Shown here one piece after another: positions 1 through 8,322 of a stretch of DNA of 64,000 bases. A program made the translations under genes and the position numbers. The notes beneath the pieces are model-generated. The model had not been told where the DNA came from. It saw only the letters and a program-made list of their open reading frames with translations, and ran no database searches. Within the stretch, counting starts at the first letter, position 1; each line of letters starts with the position of its first letter. This DNA is from Blastocatellia bacterium AA13 (GTDB lineage: Bacteria > Acidobacteriota > Blastocatellia > UBA7656): positions 1 to 64,000 of the forward strand of contig QHVH01000006.1 in NCBI GenBank assembly GCA_003222245.1, in the 5' to 3' direction.

Positions 1-134
1 TCATCCACACTCTCCCATAGCCCCTTCGCCCGAGCCCATTCCTCTAACACCATTAGCCCGCCTAGCGAGGTCAATCTCTCTTCGCTCTGCTCCAGCTTGA
101 TCGGTAGCAACGTCTGCTGTACTTTCTTGGTCAT
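1..134 (-). CDS. Transposase N-terminus, IS1380-like, partial at window edge
   Basis: The reading frame starts at the ATG complementary to 132-134 and stays open to base 1, so only the first 44 residues are visible. They begin MTKKVQQTLLPIKLEQ and continue with an LTSLGGLMVLEEWA stretch. A basic start followed by an LTS-x-GGL motif is typical of the N-terminus of IS1380-family DDE transposases that move a whole insertion sequence. The catalytic residues lie outside the window, so the family call rests on this short motif only. Other IS4-like families are possible. An inverted repeat lies just upstream. Confidence 0.5.
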   Translation of the reverse strand, partial: MTKKVQQTLLPIKLEQSEERLTSLGGLMVLEEWARAKGLWESVD

Positions 135-139
135 CAATC

Positions 140-199
140 ACCCTGTTGGTGCTGTTATTTTGTTTCGTAAAACTCTTATAACATATTTACCAGCAGGGT
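140..199. repeat. Imperfect inverted repeat upstream of the transposase
   Basis: The arms ACCCTGTTGGT (140-150) and ACCAGCAGGGT (189-199) pair over 11 bp with one G-U pair and a 38-nt loop. On the plus strand the second arm runs into a T-rich stretch. The hairpin could block transcription reading into the transposase gene or be part of the element end. Function is inferred. Confidence 0.4.
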
Positions 200-347
200 T
201 TTTCTCTTTCTTTGGGTTTTTTCAATCGCGATTCTTGGGCAAATCAACCGTGATGAGAATTGGGACTCGTGGATGGCGTGGAATCAAACGTGAGCCGGCG
301 TCTTAGAGGCGAGAATCCGCACTATTAATTCATCGTCCCTGGAGCTG

Positions 348-1085
348 CTATTTATCGAGGCCGCCGAGAAGGTCTCTTTGTTGCTCTACTATGTGGGTTA
401 TACCGACGCTTGCCAGCGAAACCATCTGATTCATTTGGTCCTGATCGAAGGGCTTCGACTCCGCCGTGCCCTGAATCTCTATAAACTTTCCCTCGCCTGT
501 TCGGACCACGTTCATGTCGACGTCCGCGCGCGAGTCCTCGTTGTAATCCAGATCCAGCGCTATTGCCCCGGAGATCATCCCCACGGAAACAGCCGCTACA
601 AAGTCCGACACTGGAAGCGGAGCGGCGAGCTTGCCGTCGTTGTACAGCTTTCGCAGGGCCAGAGTCAGCGCTACGAACGACCCGGTGATTGAAGCGGTTC
701 TGGTTCCGCCGTCCGCCTGAATCACATCACAGTCTACGTAGATAGTTCGCTCGCCGAGTCTACGGCTGTCGATAACCGCTCTGAGGGATCTGCCGATCAG
801 CCGCTGAATCTCCTGCGTTCGCCCCGATAACTGATTTCGGCCTGTTTCGCGATTGGTGCGAGATTCTGTAGCCCTCGGAAGCATCGAGTACTCCGCGGTG
901 ACCCAGCCTCGCCCCTGTCCTCTCAGGAACATCGGCACGCGTTCATCCACCGAAGCGGTACAGATCACGCGCGTCTCGCCAATTTCCATCAGCACCGATC
1001 CCTCCGCGTATCTGGTGAAGGCCGGCGTTATTCGTATAGGCCGCAGTTGATCGAAACCGCGTCCGCCGCTTCGTGTTAGAGTCAT
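348..1085 (-). CDS. rph: Ribonuclease PH
   Basis: A phosphate-dependent 3'-5' exoribonuclease that trims tRNA 3' ends in the cytoplasm. The 245-residue length is normal for the family. The N-terminus [12 protein letters not shown], the [11 protein letters not shown] block, the [15 protein letters not shown] block and the [14 protein letters not shown] segment are the conserved signatures of Rph. The ATG overlaps the stop codon of the upstream murI by 4 bases (ATGA), so the two are translationally coupled. It is the last gene of a three-gene minus-strand operon. No odd residues were seen. Confidence 0.97.
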   Translation of the reverse strand: MTLTRSGGRGFDQLRPIRITPAFTRYAEGSVLMEIGETRVICTASVDERVPMFLRGQGRGWVTAEYSMLPRATESRTNRETGRNQLSGRTQEIQRLIGRSLRAVIDSRRLGERTIYVDCDVIQADGGTRTASITGSFVALTLALRKLYNDGKLAAPLPVSDFVAAVSVGMISGAIALDLDYNEDSRADVDMNVVRTGEGKFIEIQGTAESKPFDQDQMNQMVSLASVGITHIVEQQRDLLGGLDK

Positions 1086-1894
1086 AGTGCTCCCAGTTCC
1101 ACAGTCTCCAGATGATCAATGGGACGGCCTAGAAATAGCTCGGCTACGCGCTTGAAGCGACTGGCCGAGTCGGTCACATAGAACTGCTCGGAGCGCCGCC
1201 CGGCTCCTCGTTTCAATAACTGATTTGATTCGAGCATCTCCGCCAGTTCATCGGCGACAGCTTCACCCGAATCCACGAATCGAACTGAGTTTCCCATCAC
1301 CTGGTCTATGACAGGCCGGAGAATTGGATAGTGCGTGCATCCAAGCACCAGCGTGTCAACAGCCGCTTCTTTTAAATCCTGAAGATATTCTTCGACCACT
1401 TGTTGCGTGACCGGATGATTCAGCCATCCTTCCTCGGCCAGCGGAACCAGCAGAGGACAGGCCCGCGAGATTATATCAAGGCCCGATCTAATTGAGAACA
1501 TCGCCTTTTCATATGCGTGACTCGCTATCGTTGCTTCCGTTCCGATAACGCCGATTCGGCCTACTGAAGTTAACCGAACGGCCCGCCGCGATCCGGGCTC
1601 GATCACCCCAAGAACGGGAATCGAATATTCGCGCGCGAGATCCTCGGAAGCAAGGGCCGATGCCGTATTGCAGGCAATGGCGATTGCTTTGACTCGCTTC
1701 GCTTTGATAAAGGCCGCGTCTTCGAACGCGTATCTATGAACTGTTGATGGGGAGCGTATGCCGTAGGGAATTCGAGCCGTGTCTCCGAGATAGATCAGGC
1801 TCTCATTGGGAAGTCGGCGTTCAATTGCCCGAAAAACCGTGAGCCCGCCGACACCGGAATCGAAAATGCCGATAGGCAATTCTGATTCACTCAT
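1082..1894 (-). CDS. murI: Glutamate racemase
   Basis: Interconverts L- and D-glutamate to supply D-Glu for peptidoglycan. The 270-residue protein has the N-terminal [12 protein letters not shown] signature and both catalytic cysteines: C75 in IACNTASA and C186 in LGCTHYP. It overlaps rph by 4 bases and lies 6 bases after the coiled-coil gene, so the three form one transcription unit. The start is the only well placed ATG before the conserved N-terminal motif. The assignment is secure. Confidence 0.97.
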   Translation of the reverse strand: MSESELPIGIFDSGVGGLTVFRAIERRLPNESLIYLGDTARIPYGIRSPSTVHRYAFEDAAFIKAKRVKAIAIACNTASALASEDLAREYSIPVLGVIEPGSRRAVRLTSVGRIGVIGTEATIASHAYEKAMFSIRSGLDIISRACPLLVPLAEEGWLNHPVTQQVVEEYLQDLKEAAVDTLVLGCTHYPILRPVIDQVMGNSVRFVDSGEAVADELAEMLESNQLLKRGAGRRSEQFYVTDSASRFKRVAELFLGRPIDHLETVELGAL

Positions 1895-1900
1895 GGAGAA

Positions 1901-2302
1901 TTAATGGCCCCGCGGTTTCTTGCCCGATCCTTCGATAAGGATGGTCAGGAGAGTATTCATTTCTTCTTCGGCCTCGCCTATCGAGTCTTGAAGGCCGTCT
2001 GCTTCAAAAAGGAGACCAAGCGAGTCGGCTGAAACTTCCGTGATGGACTGCTCGAGTTCCAGAACTTCTTGTCGAATGGCTCGAAGCTCCGCGGCGGCAT
2101 AGGCATTTTCGGCGAGGTGTTCTTTTACCATCGCGATCGAGGCCCTGATCTCGGCTGCGCGGCCGCCCGCTTCCTGCAGGCCCGTGCGCGCGTCCTCGAT
2201 CCGTTTGATGAGGCTCGACCGCCCCGATTCGAGTTCGTCGATTTCGGCGGACAGCTCAGCCAGTCTTATCACCGCTTCTTCAGGTCGGGCGGGAAGGTTC
2301 AT
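1901..2302 (-). CDS. Small coiled-coil protein of unknown function
   Basis: 133 residues, rich in Glu, Ala and Leu, with regular heptad spacing from about residue 10 to 120 that predicts one long coiled coil. The C-terminus is basic (GSGKKPRGH). There is no signal peptide and no recognised domain. It is the first gene of the operon with murI and rph, 6 bases upstream of murI, and follows a terminator after the tmRNA gene. Similar short coiled-coil proteins often act as structural or adaptor proteins, but nothing here identifies a partner. Confidence 0.75.
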   Translation of the reverse strand: MNLPARPEEAVIRLAELSAEIDELESGRSSLIKRIEDARTGLQEAGGRAAEIRASIAMVKEHLAENAYAAAELRAIRQEVLELEQSITEVSADSLGLLFEADGLQDSIGEAEEEMNTLLTILIEGSGKKPRGH

Positions 2303-2363
2303 TTAACGATTTTCTCCATCAGTTGGCGGGTCAATCTTACCACGTTATTGACTAGTCGCTACA

Positions 2364-2402
2364 CAAAAGGCGGGCGGTCCATCCGAAGATAGATCGCCCG
2401 CC
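2364..2402 (-). terminator. Rho-independent terminator after tmRNA
   Basis: GGCGGGCG (2369-2376) pairs perfectly with CGCCCGCC (2395-2402), and on the minus strand the stem is followed by TTTT. It lies 28 bases beyond the tmRNA 3' end and in front of the murI operon, so it should separate the two transcripts. Confidence 0.85.
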
Positions 2403-2430
2403 TAATGACACCGCTTTTACATTTCGCAAG

Positions 2431-2783
2431 TGGAGGTGGAGAGAATCGAACTCTCGTCCGAAAGCCGGGAACGCTAGAATCTACATACTTAGCCGCTTCC
2501 TCTTTGTTTCGCCCGCCGCGACCGTGGAAACGGCCAAGCATCTCGGCGGACTATCCCGATTGATCTTTCCACGGCACTCCACGGAACGAGGAGGGCCGCG
2601 GGCAACCTGCTTAGTTACGCCTCAATCCGTCGCGCAGGTAACTCCGGTTGAGACGTGGCCGCATTAAGCAGCCAGAGCTAGTTCGCTATTCGCGATTGTG
2701 TTTTCCCAAGCTTGATAACGCGGAGCGTGGGCCGCGGTATGCATCTATCGCCTCCGGAACTCCCGTCGAAACCTGTCACCCCC
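2431..2783 (-). ncRNA. ssrA: Transfer-messenger RNA
   Basis: Rescues stalled ribosomes by acting as an alanyl-tRNA and then a short mRNA. The 5' end GGGGGTG pairs with CACCTCC at the 3' end to form the acceptor stem. The T arm reads GAGAGTTCGATTCTCTC, and the 5' region has the typical GACAGGTTTCGACGGG sequence. The tag frame ends at the TAA complementary to 2664-2666 and reads ENTIANSELALAA before it; the ALAA end is the usual proteolysis signal. The exact resume codon is not certain (GAA at 2703-2705 is the best candidate). The base after the discriminator is CTT, so CCA is not encoded and must be added. One-piece, not permuted. Confidence 0.95.
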
Positions 2784-2796
2784 TTAGACCATTTGA

Positions 2797-2825
2797 ATCT
2801 AACACCGTGAAGTAGATGCGAGCAA
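2797..2825 (-). promoter_or_regulatory. Sigma-70 promoter of ssrA
   Basis: Reading the minus strand, TTGCTC (complement of 2820-2825) is followed after exactly 17 bp by TTAGAT (complement of 2797-2802), 13 bases before the mature tmRNA 5' end. This leaves a short leader that would be removed by processing. Confidence 0.6.
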
Positions 2826-3318
2826 GAGAGCGAGCGGCGAAGCGGCGGAGCGGAGAGCCGGCCGGGACGCGAAATGGCCCGGAGGCCCGGAGGCGAAACG
2901 GATTGACTTGACGGATTTCAGGATGTAATGTGCGGCTGAAACCGGCTGAGTTTGGCGGCGAGTATCGCCTACGCAGAATCGAATCGAGCTCGCACTGCTA
3001 CGCGCGCTCGAGCCCGGATGAGTTCTACAAACCGCTCGGCGCTACCGCTTCCTTAAACCAGAACCAGACCAAGGTATGCTCGGGTCTGTCACGTCGTGGC
3101 GAGGAGCCACAATTTTGGCGTAGCTCGGCAACGCACTTTGCGACAGAAGCGGAAAGATATCTCGCGAAGTTCAAGAAGAAAGAATCGAATTCCGTGGCAT
3201 CTCTATTGCTGCCGCACGGTTCGTTGTTCGAGTGATAGGCCCACCCCCAAATCTGGTATGGCTGGACGATTTTTATTCTTAAGTCACAAGTGTCGTGGCG
3301 CATTAGTGGGAGGAAGTG
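2826..3318. other. Intergenic stretch with no convincing gene
   Basis: Open frames exist on both strands here (for example 2930-3235 plus and 3025-3303 minus) but they overlap each other, have no ribosome site and show no recognisable domain. Bases 2826-2900 are purine-rich G+C-rich low-complexity sequence. The promoter of the downstream kinase gene should lie in the last 100 bases. Confidence 0.5.
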
Positions 3319-5475
3319 ATGGATTGGTTAATACCTGATATCTCTATAATACTGGCCACTCTGTTCATAATCGTGTTGATTTTTCTTGCCGTAGGCAGGC
3401 GGCTTCAGGTTAAGGAAACATACTTCCGCCTTTGGATTTTCGGCTGGCTCATGTCGGTCATTCATTATCTAGGCCAGCTCGCACAAGCGAGCCTTCAGAG
3501 CCCCGCGAAATGGGGGTCGCTGGTGGATCGCGTTTTCCTCGCTTATTCCGTCATAGTGTTTATTGCGGCCGCTGAATCGCTCCGCGGCCGAGCCTTGAAG
3601 AGAATGGTTCCCTGGATGATCGCAGCCGGGGCCGTCTTTACTCTCTGGGCGTTCTTATCAGTTCTTCCCGTTCCTCAGTTTCAGTGGGTTAATGTTTATG
3701 CTCCCTATACGGTCGGCCTCGGTATCGCATTCGGCCTTGCCGGAGTGTCGCACAGATTTCGGCTTCGTGAAGATTACACCGTTGGCGGCGCAATCCTGGC
3801 TTATTCGTTTTTCTTTTGGGCGGCCTGCTTCTTCGCGTTTGCGATATTAAAAGGAACCCCGTTTCTCGTGACTAAGATCCAGTACATGTATCAGTTTTCA
3901 AATCTGCCCAAACCCATTGCGGCGATTAGCATGGTGATCTTTCTCCTGGAACGCGAGCGCAGAATAGTTCAACAGCAGCGCGATTTTTCCGATCATCTGA
4001 TCGAGAGCGCGCCTGAGGGAATCCTTCTCGTGAACCGTTCATTCCGGGTGACTCGAATGAACCAGCGTCTGGAAGCCATGGTAGGTTCCAGAGCTCAGAA
4101 TCTGATCGGCGAAGAAATGTGGCCGCTGTTCTTTAAAGCTGAAATCGAGACTTTGAAGAATGCCTTCAGCAATGCGTTCTCTGAGAACGAGATTACCTGC
4201 CAGGCCAAACTGATTACGCAAGATGAGGGAACTCTCGATGTCCTCGTTACTACATGTCCGATCAACTCCACCGATGGCGCGGCCGGCGCGATGGTTTTGA
4301 TAAAGGACATAACTGAGCGGCTCAATCTCGAGAGACAGCTCAATCGAACGGAGAAGATGGCCTCCATCGGCATGCTGCTTTCGGGCGTTGCTCACGAGCT
4401 TAATAACCCGCTTACGTCGGTCATCGGTTTTACGGAACTCTCGATGCAGGAGGATGATCACCTCAGCGATGTAACCAGAAAGCGGCTGAAGATGGTTCTC
4501 TCGGAGGCGTACAGGACCAGAAACATCGTGCAGAAGATCCTGCGATCCGTCAGGCACGACGAGCCGCAATGCCGGCCGGTCGATATCAATCAGATCATCA
4601 AAGAAACTCTCGCATTGCGCGAGCATGACCGCGCCGCCAACAACATCAACATTTCACACGATCTGGCGACGAATCTACCGATCCTCGCCGCGGATGCGAG
4701 CGATATCCAGCAGGTCTTCATAAATCTGCTGCAGAATTCTTTCGACGCGCTTGCCGAAAGCGGCGGCGGCCAAATAAGGATTCAAACTCGCTTCAACGGC
4801 GATGATGTAGTAGTCGAATTCAGCGACAGCGGGCCGGGTTTGGCGGAGCCGGACAAGGTGTTCGATCCTTTCTATACGACCAAAGGGGTTGGAAAGGGCA
4901 CGGGCCTCGGTTTGTCGATTTGTTATCAGATCGTGAAGAGTTTCGGAGGCACGATTTCCGCCGCTCGCGGGCCGGGAGCTCGCTTCATAATATCGCTGCC
5001 CGCCACGAATGCCAGGTCGTTCCCTTCAGCGCAACCCGATGCCGAAGAAGCCGCGGTTTTCTCGGGCGCGCCTCGAGTGCTCATAGTCGAAGACGAACCG
5101 TCCATAGTGGCTCTGCTCGCGGACTCGCTTTCGAATGCTGGTATGAGCGTGGAGAGCGCTTCCAATGGGGTGCAGGCCAAGAGCCGAATATCGCAGCATA
5201 GATTTGACGCAATCATTACCGACTGCAAAATGCCGGGCAATGTAAGCGGCGTACAACTCTATGAATGGATGGCTGAGAATTTTCCCGGATTGGAATCGCG
5301 AATCTTGTTCATGACCGGAAACGCGATGGAACCCAGCACCTATGAATTTCTTCAGTCCGTGGATGTCCCGGTCTTTTACAAACCGTTCAACATGAAAGAG
5401 GTCGTAGCAGAGATCCAGAAGGTTGCTTCACGAGAAACCAGCGGCAATGTCATTCGAATGGCCCGTCGCTCGTGA
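3319..5475 (+). CDS. Membrane hybrid histidine kinase with PAS and receiver domains
   Basis: 718 residues. The first 210 residues hold about seven hydrophobic segments forming a membrane sensor. Next come a PAS domain (about 225-330), a HisKA domain with phospho-acceptor H359 in [10 protein letters not shown], and a HATPase domain with [19 protein letters not shown] and [10 protein letters not shown]-terminal receiver domain ends the protein, with D635 in IITDCKMPG and the conserved Lys in FYKPF. The ATG at 3319 is preferred over the GTG at 3316 because GGGAGG lies 5 bases upstream. No response regulator partner is adjacent, so the output may pass through its own receiver. The signal is unknown. 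Confidence 0.93.
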   Translation: MDWLIPDISIILATLFIIVLIFLAVGRRLQVKETYFRLWIFGWLMSVIHYLGQLAQASLQSPAKWGSLVDRVFLAYSVIVFIAAAESLRGRALKRMVPWMIAAGAVFTLWAFLSVLPVPQFQWVNVYAPYTVGLGIAFGLAGVSHRFRLREDYTVGGAILAYSFFFWAACFFAFAILKGTPFLVTKIQYMYQFSNLPKPIAAISMVIFLLERERRIVQQQRDFSDHLIESAPEGILLVNRSFRVTRMNQRLEAMVGSRAQNLIGEEMWPLFFKAEIETLKNAFSNAFSENEITCQAKLITQDEGTLDVLVTTCPINSTDGAAGAMVLIKDITERLNLERQLNRTEKMASIGMLLSGVAHELNNPLTSVIGFTELSMQEDDHLSDVTRKRLKMVLSEAYRTRNIVQKILRSVRHDEPQCRPVDINQIIKETLALREHDRAANNINISHDLATNLPILAADASDIQQVFINLLQNSFDALAESGGGQIRIQTRFNGDDVVVEFSDSGPGLAEPDKVFDPFYTTKGVGKGTGLGLSICYQIVKSFGGTISAARGPGARFIISLPATNARSFPSAQPDAEEAAVFSGAPRVLIVEDEPSIVALLADSLSNAGMSVESASNGVQAKSRISQHRFDAIITDCKMPGNVSGVQLYEWMAENFPGLESRILFMTGNAMEPSTYEFLQSVDVPVFYKPFNMKEVVAEIQKVASRETSGNVIRMARRS

Positions 5476-5526
5476 CCGGTCAAGCAGCGTGGTCGGATCC
5501 GGGCAGGAATGTAGAACAGAGGCGTG

Positions 5527-5619
5527 ACTGAACAGTTGGCTTCGAGACTTCTTCATGCGACTGGCCAGTCGTTCAGTCTCCTCAAAGACTTCGTCCGGAA
5601 TTGAGACTGCGGTTTTCAT
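5527..5619 (-). pseudogene. Degraded antitoxin fragment
   Basis: The frame starting at the ATG complementary to 5617-5619 reads MKTAVSIPDEVFEETERLAS and then a K-K-SRSQLFS stretch. This is the DNA-binding start common to CopG/MazE-like antitoxins of PemK/MazF modules. After about 31 residues the similarity stops and the frame runs into the kinase gene, ending at 5428. No toxin gene follows. It looks like a remnant of a toxin-antitoxin pair lost next to the kinase 3' end. Confidence 0.4.
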
Positions 5620-5799
5620 ACCCGGAGTATAACTTACAGACCTAGCATCAATCTGACGAAAGAAAGTAACCACATATGATCTTGGCGTATTGTTGCGCTC
5701 GACCCCTATACGCTCCATTACAGTGCGGCATTCGCTTTCTCCATCCTCCCACATTCGCCGCGAGCAATTCACGAGCGGCCGATAAGGCCAGGACGGAAA
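5620..5799. other. Spacer without a recognised feature
   Basis: Together with the antitoxin remnant this makes up the gap between the kinase and the first VOC gene. A plus-strand frame (5676-6068) crosses it but mostly runs antisense to the VOC gene and has no recognisable domain. Nothing else was seen. Confidence 0.4.
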
Positions 5800-6144
5800 T
5801 CATAGTTGCCACAACCCGTGATCCACATCTCCCTGGATATAGATCGCGAACGTGCCCTTTCCTGGAATCTCCAGCGGGGGGTGCGCAACGAAAGCGCCCT
5901 GCCTGGACGCCGCATCCAACGCCGCTTCGATGTCGTCAACGAGCCAGTATGGTCGAACGACTGGCTTCTCTATATCCCGCAAGGGACCTCGCACGCCAAT
6001 GTTGCCGCCATCCGGCAGTGGAGCCGTTCGCGCGCCTCCAAGAAGCGGATCAGATGGGCCAAACTTGATGCCGTGTGCAGCCTCATAGGCAGCACACACA
6101 GCATCGACATCCGAAGCGACAATCTCTAGGTAATGAACCTTCAT
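5800..6144 (-). CDS. VOC-family protein (glyoxalase/bleomycin resistance fold)
   Basis: 114 residues, the usual size of a single VOC unit that works as a dimer. It begins MKVHYLEIVASDVDAVCAAY and contains LPDGGNIGVRGP, RPYWLVDDIEAALDAA and GDVDHGLWQL, the paired beta-alpha-beta-beta-beta pattern of the fold. The start at 6144 is chosen because AAGGAG lies 6 bases upstream; a longer frame to 6243 would read through the intron-like remnant. The likely substrate is unknown. A degenerate group II intron 3' end sits 23 bases upstream of the start codon. Confidence 0.85.
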   Translation of the reverse strand: MKVHYLEIVASDVDAVCAAYEAAHGIKFGPSDPLLGGARTAPLPDGGNIGVRGPLRDIEKPVVRPYWLVDDIEAALDAASRQGAFVAHPPLEIPGKGTFAIYIQGDVDHGLWQL

Positions 6145-6167
6145 TCCAAACTCCTTGTGGTTTCCTG

Positions 6168-6241
6168 GTCGGGTAGCCGGGCGACATTGCTGCCGCCCAG
6201 CCCCTAAGAACCCGACTTGAGAGTTTCCGCTCATCCCGCTC
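6168..6241 (-). repeat. Degenerate group II intron 3' end (domains V-VI), copy A
   Basis: On the minus strand the segment starts GAGCGGGATGAGCGGAAAC, passes GTCGGGTTCTTAGGGG, and ends CGGCTACCCGAC. The GAGC...GGTTCT hairpin with a GAAA-like loop, then a second stem and a 3' end of the CTACCCGAC type, is the layout of bacterial group II intron domains V and VI. Two pairs of the domain V lower stem are mismatched (G-G), so this copy should be inactive. No reverse transcriptase or domains I-III were found upstream. It ends 23 bases before the VOC start codon. Confidence 0.45.
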
Positions 6242-6610
6242 AAGCCTCAGATAAACGCCTCATTCACAAAACGCGGTTTTACCACTGTCAACTCACGGTC
6301 GTGAACCTTGGTGTGACAGCTCGGATGAAAGCAGTACACGATTGCTCATGTTATTGCCTCCGCCGAATTCACCAGAAAGCTTTTGAGGTTCTTTCTGGAC
6401 AGCCTGATTAATAGCTTGCCGTTGTTACTTACGTACAGTCGTGACTGAATCAAACGACCGAATGAACAGACCATTCTGCCCGGCCCACCGGATTTCCCCT
6501 CCGCCGTGATCGCTTCAAGGACATCAATTGCCCGACCCTTGAGAAGTTCCCAGTCGAGAATGAAGTAATTCATGAGGTCGAATACCTGCGGTCGCGGCTT
6601 GAGGCGCTTG
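6242..6610. other. Spacer between intron remnant and higA
   Basis: A 75-codon minus-strand frame (6346-6573, starting MNYFILDWELLKGRAIDV) lies directly after higA in the same orientation, but it has no ribosome site and no recognised domain. Nothing else was seen. Confidence 0.35.
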
Positions 6611-6901
6611 CTATGCGGCAAACTCAACAGGAGTAACTCCGGAAAGATCCGCTGACAATTTGGCTTGCCAAAGATCGTAGTTGTGTTGCATCGCAAGCCA
6701 ATTCTCTGGAGATCGTCCGATTGCCTTCGAAAGCCGCAAGGCCATTTCCGGGCTGATTCCACTTTGGCCATTCACGATGCGCGTTAGCGTCGACGCGGAT
6801 ACATCAAGGCTCTCTGCCAAACTGCGAACGCTCAGAGCATGAGGCTCTAAATAAACCTCCCGAATGAACTCACCGGGATGCGGCGGGTTGTGCATGGTCA
6901 T
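6611..6901 (-). CDS. higA: HigA-family antitoxin
   Basis: 96 residues. It starts MTMHNPPHPGEFIREVYLEP, the hallmark of HigA addiction-module antidotes, followed by an XRE-type helix-turn-helix (SVRSLAESLDVSASTLTRIVNG) and the SPEMALRLSKAIGRSPENWL segment. HigA neutralises the HigB ribosome-dependent RNase and represses the operon. Here the upstream higB is broken and only its last codons remain; its stop overlaps the higA start by one base. The antitoxin is therefore an orphan and may survive as a regulator. Confidence 0.92.
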   Translation of the reverse strand: MTMHNPPHPGEFIREVYLEPHALSVRSLAESLDVSASTLTRIVNGQSGISPEMALRLSKAIGRSPENWLAMQHNYDLWQAKLSADLSGVTPVEFAA

Positions 6902-7080
6902 TAGTGGTAATCCTCGTAATCGAGTAGATGGACATCACCATCTCGGAACTCAAACGTTAATCGCCAATTGCCGCTCACTGATATGGCCCAACGACCTTTC
7001 TATCGGCCCTTGAGCGGATGCAGCTTGAATCCAGGAACATTCATACCTGAATCCTCAACTCGCTGCCCGCGCCCCGCTGG
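6901..7080 (-). pseudogene. higB: Broken higB toxin remnant
   Basis: Translating the minus strand ahead of higA gives a clear HigB/RelE-like C-terminus: GRWAISVSGNWRLTFEF, then RDGDVHLLDYEDYH and stop. Before it the frame reads VPGFKLHPLKGR followed by an in-frame TAG (complement of 7000-7002) where an intact HigB has a sense codon. The N-terminal half is missing: upstream sequence becomes unrelated and reaches the next VOC gene at 7111. The toxin cannot be made from this copy. Confidence 0.75.
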
Positions 7081-7110
7081 ATGCATTGTAGGGCGGCTTG
7101 GACAAAGACT

Positions 7111-7515
7111 TCAGGTGGTCTTGTTCTTTTCATCCCAGATCATCGGCTCCCACAACTCCACCTTGTTTCCCTCGGGATCCATGATCCACGCGAACTTCCC
7201 GTTTTCATGCGATTCGGGGCCGCCAATAATTTCGACTCCGTCCGCACGGAGTTGCGCGATCATCTCGCCGAGATTGTCAACCCGGTAGTTAATCATGAAA
7301 GAGGAGTTGCTGGGGCTGAACCACTCGCTTTCCTTTTCGGCGATGTGCCATACGGTGAGCCCTTTGTCGTCGGCTTTGTCATCCTGCCATTTCAGAATAG
7401 CGCCGCCAAAGCTCTCCAGTTGCATGCCCAGGTGTTTCTGATACCAAGTCACAAGAGCGGTCCTGTCGTTGCTGCTCTTGAAGAATATACCGCCAATTCC
7501 CGTAATTCTCGCCAT
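7111..7515 (-). CDS. VOC-family protein (glyoxalase-like)
   Basis: 134 residues: MARITGIGGIFFKSSNDRTA, then WYQKHLGMQLESFGGAILKW, NYRVDNLGEMIAQLRADGV and the closing DPEGNKVELWEP motif with the metal-ligand Glu. The length and motifs fit a single-domain VOC metalloenzyme or resistance protein. It is only distantly like the VOC protein at 5800-6144. Like that gene it lies just downstream of a degenerate group II intron 3' end (42 bases away). The 3' end abuts the truncated higB. Confidence 0.9.
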   Translation of the reverse strand: MARITGIGGIFFKSSNDRTALVTWYQKHLGMQLESFGGAILKWQDDKADDKGLTVWHIAEKESEWFSPSNSSFMINYRVDNLGEMIAQLRADGVEIIGGPESHENGKFAWIMDPEGNKVELWEPMIWDEKNKTT

Positions 7516-7556
7516 CGTTTGCCTCCATTCACGTGGTTTGCTGATGCCCTCAGCGG

Positions 7557-7626
7557 GTCGGGTAGCCGGGCGACATTGCTGGCACCCAGCCCCCTAAGAA
7601 CCCGACGTAAGAGTTGCCCTCGGCTC
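7557..7626 (-). repeat. Degenerate group II intron 3' end, copy B
   Basis: On the minus strand it reads GAGCCGAGGGCAACTCTTACG, then GTCGGGTTCTTAGGGGG, and ends CGCCCGGCTACCCGAC. It is nearly identical to copy A (6168-6241) over the domain VI half (AGCAATGTCGCCCGGCTACCCGAC region) but has lost about four bases in the 5' side of domain V. No intron-encoded protein is nearby. Confidence 0.45.
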
Positions 7627-7766
7627 AAACATCTCAAAAGACTCCTCAAAGGCTCCGGCTCCTGAGACATAGACCGCATATGGCCTAAGTCCGACTTCAG
7701 CAGCGGTGGCTCAGCATTGCACTAGCCACGGTCGGCTGCAATCCCATATTGGCCGCGTGGGAGAAA

Positions 7767-8021
7767 TCAGGCAATCCGTTTTAGTTCCTCTCTGAGGACA
7801 CGTCGTATCACTGTTTCCAAGGGTTCTTTTTGTTGGCTGATATACTCTCGTAAGGCCTTATTGATGAGGGTTTGATAATTCCCGCCACCAGATTTATTTA
7901 CCAGGTCCCGGAACCAAGCCAGCACCTCATCATCCAGCCTGATTGTGATACGCGTCTTCCCAGGCGTTGCAGTGACGACTGCCCCGCGTCGGCCTTTACT
8001 GAAATCATATTCCTTCTTCAT
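7767..8021 (-). CDS. brnA: BrnA-family antitoxin
   Basis: 84 residues. The N-terminus MKKEYDFSKGRRGAV is typical of BrnA, followed by a ribbon-helix-helix core (KTRITIRLDDEVLAWFRDLVNKSGGGNYQTLINKALREYI). It binds and neutralises BrnT and represses the shared promoter. Its start overlaps the end of brnT by 4 bases, so the pair is translationally coupled. Toxin first, antitoxin second is the normal BrnTA order. Confidence 0.92.
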   Translation of the reverse strand: MKKEYDFSKGRRGAVVTATPGKTRITIRLDDEVLAWFRDLVNKSGGGNYQTLINKALREYISQQKEPLETVIRRVLREELKRIA

Positions 8022-8287
8022 AGTCCCTCGCTATATTGTCTGCGCTCGTGTAACGTCGCCTCACGCGCTGAAATGATGCGGATCGTTTCTCCCCGAAAGG
8101 TGTAAACCACAACTAACACACGCGCCAGAGCGTCAATCCCGATGGTAATGAACCTTGGTTCATGGGAGTGGTCGTCATCAAGGGTCAAAGCCAGTTCATC
8201 TTCAAGCGCAGTGACTGCGTCTGCAAAGTCAACGCCATGCTTGCGGAAATTGCTGGCGGCCTTTTTGAGATCCCACTCAAAGCCCAC
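8018..8287 (-). CDS. brnT: BrnT-family toxin (RelE-fold RNase)
   Basis: 89 residues starting at a GTG (complement of 8285-8287): VGFEWDLKKAASNFRKHGVDF, then EPRFITIGIDALARVLVVVYTFRGETIRIISAREAT. The FEWDxxKAxxNxxKHGV start and the RIISAR(E/K)AT end are the signature of BrnT endoribonucleases. The catalytic basic residues look intact, so the module is probably active. There is no ribosome site in front of the GTG, and a strong sigma-70-like promoter places the transcript start at the start codon itself. Confidence 0.93.
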   Translation of the reverse strand: MGFEWDLKKAASNFRKHGVDFADAVTALEDELALTLDDDHSHEPRFITIGIDALARVLVVVYTFRGETIRIISAREATLHERRQYSEGL

Positions 8288-8293
8288 GAGAGA

Positions 8294-8322
8294 ATTGTAT
8301 GTACATTAGTACACCATTTCAA
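8294..8322 (-). promoter_or_regulatory. brnTA promoter with operator palindrome
   Basis: Minus strand: TTGAAA (complement of 8317-8322), a 17-bp spacer, then TACAAT (complement of 8294-8299). The spacer contains the hyphenated palindrome TGTAC-TAAT-GTACA (8300-8313), a good binding site for the RHH dimer BrnA. The expected transcription start falls at about 8286-8288, on the GTG of brnT. Confidence 0.65.

Noticed and set aside
2930-3303. Open frames on both strands upstream of the kinase
   Set aside because: They overlap each other, no motif, no ribosome site; composition fits chance in G+C-rich DNA.
6346-6771. 141-codon minus-strand frame over higA
   Set aside because: Overlaps the certain higA in another frame; its last part (MNYFILDWELL) is free but has no ribosome site or domain.
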